DNA of 64,000 nucleotides, taken from contig SADC01001302.1 in the NCBI GenBank assembly GCA_004194705.1, positions 310,001 through 374,000 on the forward strand, in the 5' to 3' direction. The position numbers and the translations under genes are program-made. Positions 23,084 through 33,700 of this stretch are shown here, in pieces (position 1 is the first letter of the stretch; each line of letters starts with the position of its first letter). A model generated the notes under the pieces. That model did not search any database, was not told the DNA's origin, and saw only the letters and a list, made by a program, of their open reading frames with translations. This DNA comes from Ditylenchus dipsaci (taxonomy: Eukaryota; Nematoda; Chromadorea; Rhabditida; Anguinidae).

Positions 23084-24268
23084 GGCTCTATATGTGTTCG
23101 TGGAACTCCCAAAAAATTTTGCCTTGGTCCCCCCTGTTGTTTTTTTTCGTAATTTTTTGAAATTTGTGCCTTGGTCCCCCCTGTTGATTTGTTTTGATAT
23201 TTTTTTTCAAAAGTCTTAAAAAGTCAAATAGAAGGCAAATAGATTTTTATTTTTGTGCTTTTTTAGTCCGTGTTTCTAGGCAAGATAATTGAAATGGATG
23301 AAAGTGCATTCTCGCGGCCGAAGCATCATCGCGGTGCTCCAAAAGGTGGTCATAGCAGGTGGATGTTCGGAGGAGTTGAAAGAGAGAGAAGGAGAAGAGG
23401 CTTTGCAATAAGAGTTGATCGTCGTCGTCGAGAAGACCTCTATCCACAGATTCGCGCTCGCATCCATCCTGGTACTATGCTTCTCAGCGATGAATATCCT
23501 ACGTACATTTGCTTACGAAGTCACATGCCTGAGTATCAGCATCTGATGATCCGACATAAGAAGAAACTGGCGGTGGTTTTGCTAAATGGGTGAAGATTCC
23601 TCGGCGGCGTGTTATCGGTCACTCAACTGGCTTCGCGTTCACACAACAAGTGCGAAGGGATGTGGGAGTTGATGAAGCATAAGATAAAGCGATTCAGAGG
23701 AACGTCGGAAGGCCATCTACAGGATACATTTCTGAGGCAGTTTTTCGAATGAACACGAATGCAATGAAAATGAACGTGTTTGAGCATAAATTGATGTTAT
23801 TCACAGCATGGTGTTCGAATAGTTGGCTGAAAATGTGTTTTTCTCGAAATAAAGAACACTGTATGCAAGAACTCGTACTTTAAAAATTCTTGGCTGAGCC
23901 TTAAGTATGTGAGCCTTGTCCATTTACTACGGTGGACAGAAAGGTGAACTTCCATTGAATTAAGGGTCGGCCGAAGCCGGCCAGGTAAAAACCCTTTAAG
24001 GAATTTTTCTCTTTAATGATTTTTTACCTGGCCGGCCTTCGGCCGACCCCTAATTCAATGGAAGTTCACCTTTCTGTCCACGTAGTAAATGACAAGGGCT
24101 CACATACTTTAAAAAAAGGTTTTTGGCTGTTTGATACTTTTTAAGACTTTTGAAAAAAAATATCAAAACAAATCAAGGGGGACCAAGGCACAAATTTCAA
24201 AAATTACGAAAAAAACAACAGGGGACCAAGGCAAATTTTTTTGGAGTTCCACGAACACATATAGAGCC
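23084..24268 (+). mobile_element. Merlin monomer 3
   Basis: Same order. Palindrome 23903-24109; right repeat to 24268. The junction to monomer 4 is AAATG (24269-24273). Confidence 0.85.
23294..23822 (+). pseudogene. Merlin transposase catalytic domain, copy 3 (frame-broken)
   Basis: Open from MDES through LLSDEYPTY to the HKKK stretch. A missing A near 23565 then shifts the frame to an early stop. Differences around 23383-23396 alter the Gly-Arg loop. Catalytic Asp residues are present. Confidence 0.78.
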
Positions 24269-24273
24269 AAATG

Positions 24274-25464
24274 GGCTCTATATGTGTTCGTGGAACTCCC
24301 AAAAAATTTTGCCTTGGTCCCCCCTGTTGTTTTTTTTCGTAATTTTTTGAAATTTGTGCCTTGGTCCCCCTGTTGATTGTTTTGATATTTTTTTTCAAAA
24401 GTCTTAAAAAGTCAAATAGAAGGCAAATAGATTTTTATTTTTGTGCTTTTTTTAGTCCGTGTTTCTAGGCAAGATAATTGAAATGGATGAAAGTGCATTC
24501 TCGCGGCCGAAGCATCATCGCGGTGCTCCAAAAGGTGGTCATAGCAGGTGGATGTTCGGAGGAGTTGAAAGAGGAGAAGGAGGAAGAGGCTTTGCAATAA
24601 GAGTTGATCGTCGTCGTCGAGAAGACCTCTATCCACAGATTCGCGCTCGCATCCATCCTGGTACTATGCTTCTCAGCGATGAATATCCTACGTACATTTG
24701 CTTACGAAGTCACATGCCTGAGTATCAGCATCTGATGATCCGACATAAGAAGAAACTGGCGGTGGTTTTGCTAAATGGGTGAAGATTCCTCGGCGCGTGT
24801 TATCGGTCATCAACCTGGCTTCGCGTTCACACCAACAAGTGCGAAGGGATGTGGGAGTTGATGAAGCATAAGATAAAGCGATTCAGAGGAACGTCGGAAG
24901 GCCATCTACAGGGATACATTTCTGAGGCAGTTTTTCGAATGAACACGAATGCAATGAAAATGAACGTGTTTGAGCATATAATTGATGTTATTCACAGCAT
25001 GGTGTTCGAATAGTTGGCTGAAAATGTGTTTTTCTCGAAATAAAGAACACTGTATGCAAGAACTCGTACTTTAAAAATTCTTGGCTGAGCCTTAAGTATG
25101 TGAGCCCTTGTCCATTTACTACGTGGACAGAAAGGTGAACTTCCATTGAATTAAGGGTCGGCCGAGGCCGGCCAGGTAAAACCCTTAAGGAATTTTCTCT
25201 TTAATGATTTTTTTACCTGGCCGGCCTTCGGCCGACCCCTAATTCAATGGAAGTTCACCTTTCTGTCCACCGTAGTAATGGACAAGGGCTCACATACTTT
25301 AAAAAAAGGTTTTTGGCTGTTTGATACTTTTTAAAGACTTTGAAAAAAAATATCAAAACAAATCAACAGGGGGGACCAAGGCACAATTTCAAAAAATTAC
25401 GAAAAAAAACAACAGGGGGGACCAAGGCAAATTTTTTTGGGATTCCACGAACACATATAGAGCC
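24274..25464 (+). mobile_element. Merlin monomer 4
   Basis: Same order. Palindrome 25094-25299; right repeat to 25464. The junction to monomer 5 is AAATG (25465-25469). Confidence 0.85.
24483..25013 (+). pseudogene. Merlin transposase catalytic domain, copy 4 (frame-broken)
   Basis: Longest intact 5' part: VERGEGGRGFAIRVDRRRRE through LLSDEYPTY. It then loses one A near 24753, as in copy 3, and has further small losses near 24795 and 24810. The last third is in frame again. Confidence 0.78.
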
Positions 25465-25469
25465 AAATG

Positions 25470-26653
25470 GGCTCTATATGTGTTCGTGGAATCCCAAAAA
25501 AATTTGCCTTGGTCCCCTGTTGTTTTTTTTCGTAATTTTTGAAATTTGTGCCTTGGTCCCCCTGTTGATTTGTTTTGATTTTTTTTTCAAAGTCTTAAAA
25601 GTCAAATAGAAGGCAAATAGATTTTTATTTTGTGCTTTTTTTAGTCCGTGTTTCTAGGCAGATAATTGAAATGGATGAAAGTGCATTCTCGCGGCCGAAG
25701 CATCATCGCGGTGCTCCAAAAGGTGGTCATAGCAGGTGGATGTTCGGAGGAGTTGAAAGAGGAGAAGGAGGAAGAGGCTTTGCAATAAGAGTTGATCGTC
25801 GTCGTCGAGAAGACCTCTATCCACAGATTCGCGCTCGCATCCATTCTGGTACTATGCTTCTCAGCGATGAATTCCTACGTACATTTGCTTACGAAGTCAC
25901 ATGCCTGAGTATCAGCATCTGATGATCCGACATAAGAAGAAAACTGGCGGTGGTTTTGCTAAATGGGTGAAGATTCCTCGGCGGCGTGTTATCGGTCACT
26001 CAACCTGGCTTCGCGTTCACACCAACAAGTGCGAAGGGATGTGGGAGTTGATGAAGCATAAGATAAAGCGATTCAGAGGAACGTCGGAAGGCCATCTACA
26101 GGGATACATTTCTGAGGCAGTTTTCGAATGAACACGAATGCAATGAAAATGAACGTGTTTGAGCATATAATTGATGTTATTCACAGCATGGTGTTCGAAT
26201 AGTTGGCTGAAAATGTGTTTTTCTCGAATAAAGAACACTGTATGCAGAACTCGTACTTTAAATTCTTGGCTGAGCCTTAAGTATGTGAGCCCTTGTCCAT
26301 TTACTACGGTGGACAGAAAGGTGAACTTCCATTGAAATAAAGGTCGGCCGAAGGCCGGCCAGGTAAAAAACCTTTAAGGAATTTTCTCTTTAATGATTTT
26401 TTTACCTGGCCGGCCTTCGGCCGACCCCTAATTCAATGGAGTTCACCTTTCTGTCCACCGTAGTAATGGACAAGGGCTCACATACTTTAAAAAAAGGTTT
26501 TGGCTGTTTGATACTTTTTAAGACTTTTGAAAAAAAATATCAAAACAAATCAACAGGGGGGACCAAGGCACAAATTTCAAAAATTACGAAAAAAAACAAC
26601 AGGGGGGACCAAGGCAAAATTTTTTTGGGAGTTCCACGAACACATATAGAGCC
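25470..26653 (+). mobile_element. Merlin monomer 5
   Basis: Same order. Palindrome 26280-26487; the right repeat ends at 26653, directly followed by the outer target duplication AAATGTTC. Confidence 0.85.
25671..26202 (+). pseudogene. Merlin transposase catalytic domain, copy 5 (frame-broken)
   Basis: Loses two bases in the LLSDEY codons near 25871. Its C-terminal half (KTGGGFAKWVKIPRRRVIGH ... WELMKHKIKRFRGTSEGH) is open until one missing T near 26122. It supplies the part broken in copies 3 and 4, so the five-copy majority reading is one continuous frame of about 175 residues. Confidence 0.78.
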
Positions 26654-26736
26654 AAATGTTCGCTCTAGGCTGAGATATAAGGTCCGTAGGGTGGGGGCTT
26701 ATTAGAGGGTGGGGAGTTTATACAGTAAATACGGTA

Positions 26737-26871
26737 CTGCCAATACCAGCAAGTTCAGGGGCGGTTGAACGCATGTTCAGCATTATGTCAATGGTATCTA
26801 CTGGCGAAAAAAATCTACTGCAGCAACTCTTTCAAATAGCAAAACACTTCTTGTCTATAACTCTCATTTAA
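26737..26871 (+). pseudogene. hAT transposase C-terminal dimerisation segment
   Basis: Reads LPIPASSGAVERMFSIMS, then NLLQQLFQIAKHFL and a stop. IPASS-x-x-VER-x-FS is the hallmark of the hAT C-terminal dimerisation domain. It continues directly from DI at 20521 once the MITE is removed. Confidence 0.82.
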
Positions 26872-27014
26872 TCAAATTAATTTTCTGTAGTACTTTTGCA
26901 GGAATTGTTTCTTTACATAAAAAGTGAGCAATTAATCAATAAACAAAAAGTGTGGCATTGATTGATATTTTTGGAATTAAAAAGCAAAAAACACTCACTA
27001 AACATTTCAAAACA

Positions 27015-27215
27015 CTTTTTATGGCGCTGGCGCCGAAATTTTCGACTGGCGCTGGCGCCGGCGGCGAAAAATTTGACCACTAGCGCCGGCGCTGGCGGCG
27101 CCGCCGGCGCCGGCGCTGTTTTTTAAAAATGCCTGGCGGCGCCGCCAGGCGCCGGCGCCGAAATTTTTTTGAGCCTGTGCGCCGGCGCTGGCGCTGGCGC
27201 CGATTTTTTTGAGCG
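27015..27215. repeat. GC-rich palindromic block, copy 2
   Basis: Shares with copy 1 the string GGCGCTGTTTTT / AAAATGCCTGGCGGCGCCGCC and the following AAATTTTTT-GAGCCTG spacer, in the same orientation. Low-complexity G/A/P-type frames only. Together with copy 1 it brackets the hAT/MITE/Merlin nest. Confidence 0.8.
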
Positions 27216-27781
27216 TGCAGTATGCTCCTGACGTAACCTGATAGTCTAAGGTATAGCAGATCAATTCATAGATCAGCCTTGAATTTTAGTGTTCCATGTC
27301 CGTAGAGACAGATTGTCGCGTAGGGACAAATTATTGGATAAATAAGCGCCATGTGAAACATTCGTTGATTTTCCTAGGACGGATGATGGCACCAGCACAA
27401 CAATTTTTGAGAGATTCAAAAAAAGTTATGGCCGTTTCTCTGCCCAGAATCTGAACGAAACTTAACTCTAGACTTCCGATGAGTGGTCATGAGTGGTCAA
27501 AAGTTTGAGCACTCTGTGTATCTCAGCCCATAGCTAACATTTAACACGGCTCTTTAACCCACACGAGCTTTGAGTTTTCTGATATGAGCACGAAAAATTT
27601 CGAGATCGATCTCAAAATTTTCTGATTTTCGGGGTTTATAAAAGACGATTATTAGAAAAAAGCCCAAAGCGAATATTAAAAAAAAGTAAATAAAAATTGT
27701 ACTATTCTCATCATTTTTCAAGAATGTATTTATTGACAAATGGATAATATGTATCTGTCTTGATTAGTCAGCTTCAATAGA

Positions 27782-30700
27782 TCAATGAATGCAGTCTCGT
27801 GTCTCTCCTGAGAACTTGCCAGCCAGCTCAATTGTTCCAGCATTGTAGAGCTGTCGAGGTGTGTCGCCATTGTTCACGTACTTGTCTGGGATCATGATGC
27901 TGAAACGTCGTTGGCATGGCTAAATGACTAAATTTAGGTGAAATTACGCCATTTAATGCTTATTCACCTTCCACCGTCATTGCAATCGTGGTAGACGTAA
28001 AGCTTTCTGAATACTGTAAATGTTATTTGCATTTTCAAGGTGTAATAAAATTAATTACGGGTCAATTTTGCTCATTTCACGAGCAGTGCCAGAAGCTGAA
28101 AGAATCCACGGGAGTCAGTTTTGGTAGAAGCCATTTTGTCATCCATGCTAGTGACTGAAAATAGTGAAGTATGAAATCATAAAACCGAACATGTTTTAAT
28201 TTTTCGGCTACTAATTATAAAAGCACTGAATTTGCTGCAAATTTTTAAAACATGCGGTTTTTGAAGGTTGCACAATTATTATTTTTATTTTTTTGACATA
28301 ATTCTATCAAGTATCAATTGGTCATAAAAAGAAAAGAAAAACAGTTTTAAAGGTCGCAATGAAATGTAGTAACCTACCGTGGCACCACAAGCGCGTTTGA
28401 CCAACTGGGTACAACTCACATGAGTGTAACTACCTTGGGTACAGTCGAACCTCGATACAGTGATCATCGAAGGAACCCCTCACAGGTGATCACTACATAG
28501 AGTGATCTTTAAACAAAGGTATAGCTCATCTAACAATCATTGCCGAACACCATGGACGAAGCTTTTTTGAGCAAAAATACTTTTTTGGGGCGAATTCGCT
28601 TTTTTCGGAGCAATTTTTTATTTACAACTTCTTATTTTTTTAGATTGATAGCACTTTCATGTAGCCCTACTCTTCTAGCTTCTAACGAGGTACCTTTACA
28701 ACATCTTTTCAAAATGTGGCACAAAAAGTGAAAGTAGGAATCAAACAAAACATTGTCAATAAGTTTTTTAAAATCAGATTGAAAAATATTTTGTAGACTT
28801 TGTAAAGCTGCAATGTATTGTTAATTTGTCATTTTATTTAACTGCTGTGAAAAACACAAAAAAACTCTTACAGTGCCATTACAAAATAAGTTCTTTAATA
28901 TACTGTTAGAGAAAATTGTTTTTTCAGCAGGCATCAAATATTAAGGGTCAGTGCCGAATTCTTAGTTGCAGATTACTATGTCGCTATTGCCGATTGACTA
29001 ATGGCCGACATCCTGGATTGTTGTATACGCAACACTTTTGGGTGTCTACACAGGCAAGATCCAGTCTAAGCAGAGATTCAGGGCACTGGTTACACCATCA
29101 CCACCATCACATTGAGCATGTTCAACAGCCACTAGCAAGACCAATACCAAGCTGACACAAGCAACTTCATTGTTGAATTAAATAACTTAAATATACTTTA
29201 ATGTTGGTGTTCAGATGGAACCAGCGAGATATATATACAGTTTTATTGTTCAAAAACTAATCTTGAGTGCGATAATATTTATTGCACTTTCCTGAAGAAA
29301 CAAGCTTAATTTGCATAAATTTTGTCCCATCACAAAATATTGCACATAGTATTCCATGAAAATAATTTTTGTATGGGACAAAATTCATGCAAATTAAGCT
29401 TGTTTCTTGAGAAAGTGCAATAAATATTATCGCACTCAAGATTAGTTTTTGAACAATAAAAAGAGTATATATATCTGGCTTCTTCCATCTGAACACCAAC
29501 ATCAAAAGTATATTTAACTTATTTGATTCAACATGAAGTTGATTGTGTTAAGCTTAGTATTGGTCTGCATGTTGCTAGTGACTGTTGAACATGCTCAATG
29601 CGATGGTGGCATGGTGGTGGTAGCCAGTGCCCTGAATCTCTGCTTAGACTGGATCTTGCCTGTGTAGACACCAGAAGTGTTGTGTATACAACAACCCAGG
29701 ATGTCGGCCATTAGTCAACATCGGCAATAGCGATATAGTGATCTGCAGTTAAGGGCGCTGACCCTTAATATTTAATTGCTTGCTGAAAAAATAATTTTCT
29801 TAAACAATATATCAAACAATAATTTTGTAATGGCATTGTAAGAGTTTTTTGTGTTTTTTCACAGCAGTTAAATAAAATGATAAATTGAACATTCACATTG
29901 CAGCTTCAAAAAACTCTTTTTCAAAAAAGAAACATTATTGCTTTTGACAATTCCATACTGTTTTAATTCAAATGTTTATTGTCTCAAGAGGAATTTGAAA
30001 AATTACTTCGTTCAAGAACAGTTTCATAAGCAAATCGGGTGCGCTGATCACCAGGGTGGTGTCCTCAGCCGGCTGACTTCAGCCGGGTAAGTCTTAACTG
30101 AGCCATCAGCCGGCTGAGGCTGACAGCTGAGTTAAAATTTTGGGCCCGGCTGACGGCTGAGGAAAATTTTCAGACCTCAGCCGGCTGACTTCAGCCGGCT
30201 AAATCTTAACTCAGCCATCAACCGGCTCAGGCTGACAGCTGAGTTAAAATTGCCAAATCGGAGAAATTCACTCGATTTTCGATTAAAAAGGGCAACATTT
30301 CAGAAAAAGAAAAAAAATTACAAAATTTCTCATTTTTCGAAGGTACCCACACCTCTTTTCAAAACGCGAAATATTCCGTTAAGACCGACTTTTTGATATG
30401 ACTGTCTTGTCAAACGTGCTCAGGAAGAGTTGTTCTACAAAAAAATTTGGGGTCAAAATTCCAAGGTAAGAGTTCAGGACTGGTAAAAAATTGGGGTACG
30501 GGGGTAATACCCCTACCCCTACCTCTACCCTTTGTCCCTCTGCTTACCCGTAAAAAGTAGTGGTAAAAATAGTTAGGTGGTAAAAAATAGTTTCTACCCC
30601 TATTACCCTTTACCCCCTACCCCTACCCTTTACCCCCAATTTGGGTAAAAGTTTGAAAGGGTAAGGGGTGAAGGTAGGGTAATACCTCCTACCCTCGGTA

Positions 30701-33700
30701 AAAATAGGTCTACCCTCAACTACTTTTTACCAACTCTACCCTTTACCTTGGGTACACTTTTTGACCTAAAATCTCTACCCCTTGTAGGGGCTGGTTAAAG
30801 ATTCTACCCCCTCAAACAATTTTCGTGTTTCATGGTTAAATTGATTTTCTAGGCCCAGTTTCTGCTCAAAATCCCGAATAACGTATTATTTTGGCATTGT
30901 GAGACGTTATTATCGCCCTACGTCTCCTTTTATCGTCTCTCGTTTACCTTGAGTCTCGTTGTTGGTCTTACCTATTCTCGCACCTAATTTTCACGGTTTA
31001 AGTGCAGCAGTACCTGGAGTACGGTCCAGACTAACCCTATACGTCCAGATTTACCTTCAATGGTAAGGATGCAAACTGAACCTGCCGTTGAGCCAGCCCT
31101 TGAAATTGTGCCGGAAGTCGAAGAAGAGTTGTCATTCTGCGAAGCGATCCTTCTCCCAAGCCGATGATTTTCAAGAAAGAAGTGGTGGATTTTTCGGATG
31201 ACGATTTCGATTTGTTGGGATTGAATATGTACGGTTGCTAGTGAGTGTTGTTTCTGTTGATTTCGTTCAATAACGGTAACAGGGTGTTTGATTTAGAGAA
31301 ATGTGTTGCCTTTACCTCGCTTTATTTTTCCTCATAGAGATACCGCTTGTTGATACCCTTTACCTCTACTGTACATCGTTGGTAAAAAGTAGTCCTACCC
31401 TTATCCTCCACCCTACTCTCACCTCCTTTTCGGTAAAAATAGTCTACCCTTTAACCCCTTTCCTCTATCCCATGAATATTTTTTACGGGTTAAGGGAGGG
31501 GGTAATCGTACCTCTACTTTTCTACCCCTGCCTCCTTACCGCGTAAAACAAGTTCGTAAAAACTATGGAGGGGGTAAAGGGTAGGAGTATACCCCGTACC
31601 CCAAATTTGTTACCAGTCCAGGGTAAGGTTCAAGGTAAGAGTTTCAAGAGTTCCTTATAAGGATCTTTAGAATTATCTCTTCGACATTTCTTTCGACGCA
31701 TCACTGGATGGAGAGAGAGAGAGAGACTAAACCAGGTCACGACACACATATAAGACAGAGTGACATAGCATGAGCCACAAACAAAAACCGAAATTTATTC
31801 ACATACAGAACAGGCGAACAACACCAATGAGATTCTCGTAGACTTTATTTCTGACGCTGAGAATCTTTAACCAGCCCTACAAGGGTAGAGATTTTAGGTC
31901 AAAAAGTGTACCCCAAGGTAAAGGGTGGAGTTGGTAAAAAGTAGTTGAGGGTAGACCTATTTTTTACCGAGGGTAGGAGGTATTACCCTACCCTTCACCC
32001 CTTACCCTTTCAAACTTTTACCCAAATTGGGGTAAAGGGTAGGGGTAGGGGGTAAAGGGTAATAGGGGGTAGAAACTATTTTTTGCCACCTAACTATTTT
32101 TTACCACTACTTTTTACGGGTAAGCAGAGGGACAAAGGGTAGAGGGTAGGGGTAGGGTATTACCCCCGTACCCCCAATTTTTTACCAGTCCTGAACTCTT
32201 ACCTTGGAATTTTGACCCCAAATTTTTTTGTAGAACAACTCTTCCTGAGCACGTTGACAAAGACAGTCATATCAAAAGTCGGTCTTAACGAATATTTCGC
32301 GTTTTGAAAAAGAGGTGGTGGTACCTCGAAAAATGAGAAATTTTGTAATTTTTTTTCTTTTTCTGAAATGTTGCCCTTTTTAATCGAAAATCGAGTGAAT
32401 TTCTCCGATTTGGCAATTTTAACTCAGCTGTCAGCCTGAGCCGGCTGATGGCTCAGTTAAGACTTACCCGGCTGAAGTCAGCCGGCTGAGGACACCACCC
32501 TGGTGATCAGCGCACCCGATTTGCTTATGAAACTGTTCTTGAACGAAGTAATTTTTTCAAATTCCTCTTGAGACAATAAACATTTGAATTAAAACAGTAT
32601 GGAATTGTTCAAAAGCAATAAATGTTTCTTTTTTGAAAAGAGTTTTTTTGAAGCTGCAATGTGAATGTTCAATTTATCATTTATTTAACTGCTGTGAAAA
32701 AACACAAAAAACTCTTACAATGCCATTACAAAAATTAATTGTTTGATATATTGTTTAAGAAAAATTATTTTTCAGCAAGCAATTAAATATTAAGGGTCAG
32801 CGCCCTTAACTGCAGATCACTATATCGCTATTGCCGATGTTGACTAATGGCCGACATCCTGGGTTGTTGTATACACAACACTTCTGGTGTCTACACAGGC
32901 AAGATCCAGTCTAAGCAGAGATTCAGGGCACTGGCTACCACCACCATTGCCACCATCGCATTGAGCATGTTCAACAGTCACTAGCAACATGCAGACCAAT
33001 ACTAAGCTTAACACAATCAACTTCATTGTTGAATCAAATAAGTTAAATATACTTTTGATGTTGGTGTTCAGATGGAAGAAGCCAGATATATATACTCTTT
33101 TTATTGTTCAAAAACTAATCTTGAGTGCGATAATATTTATTGCACTTTCCTCAAGAAACAAGCTTAATTTGCATGAATTTTGTCCATAACAAAAATATTT
33201 TCATGGAATACTATGTGCAATATTTTTGTGATGGGACAAAATTTATGCAAATTAAGCTTGTTTCTTCAGGAAAGTGCAATAAATATTATCGCACTCAAGA
33301 TTAGTTTTTGAACAATAAAAACTGTATATATATCTCGCTGGTTCCATCTGAACACCAACATTAAAAGTATATTTAAGTATTTAATTCAACAATGAAGTTG
33401 CTTGTGTTCAGCTTGGTATTGGTCTTGCTAGTGGCTGTTGAACATGCTCAATGTGATGGTGGTGATGGTGGTAACCAGTGCCTGAATCTCTGCTTAGACT
33501 GGATCTTGCCTGTGTAGACACCCAAAAGTGTTGCGTATACAACAATCCAGGATGTCGGCCATTAGTCAACATCGGCAATAGCGACATAGTAATCTGCAAC
33601 TAAGAATTCGGCACTGACCCTTAATATTTGATGCCTGCTGAAAAAACAATTTTTCTCTAACAGTATATTAAAGAACTTATTTTTGTAATGGCACTGTAAG

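Larger units (their letters stand above)
20693..26653 (+). mobile_element. Tandem array of five Merlin-type elements
   Basis: Five head-to-tail monomers (1184-1192 bp) begin GGCTCTATATGTGTTCGTGG and end with its reverse complement. The outer edges carry an 8-bp direct repeat, AAATGTTC, at 20685-20692 and 26654-26661. Merlin (IS1016-related) transposons make 8-9 bp duplications, so this fits. Internal junctions have AATG or AAATG, the first part of the same octamer, between monomers. Each monomer holds a transposase catalytic-domain frame, a ~208-bp internal palindrome (GGCCGGCC centre) and ~140-bp terminal inverted repeats. The array therefore arose by amplification at one insertion site. Confidence 0.9.
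20524..26734. mobile_element. TA-flanked MITE carrying a Merlin array
   Basis: Perfect 15-bp inverted match TACCGTATTTACTGT (20522-20536) and ACAGTAAATACGGTA (26722-26736), with TA duplicated at 20522-20523 and 26735-26736. Removing it rejoins the hAT frame exactly (...GAT ATA CTG CCA..., D-I-L-P). The element's own sequence is only 20524-20684 plus 26662-26734 (about 230 bp). The remainder is the later Merlin insertion. Confidence 0.88.

Noticed and set aside
20693..26653. CRISPR-like or rDNA-like tandem array
   Set aside because: Regular 1.19-kb spacing at first suggests a repeat array, but the units are transposons with terminal inverted repeats, a DDE transposase frame and an 8-bp target duplication.
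27019..27264. 81-codon Ala/Gly/Ser-rich minus-strand frame
   Set aside because: Low-complexity translation of the second GC-rich block.
28916..29155. Plus-strand frame with HHHHHH-type run
   Set aside because: Antisense shadow of peptide copy A; the His run is the complement of GGTGAT repeats.
32989..33189. 66-codon frame crossing the right-arm promoter
   Set aside because: Antisense of copy B' plus palindromic spacer; also repeated in mirrored form at 29257-29505, as expected of a palindrome shadow.
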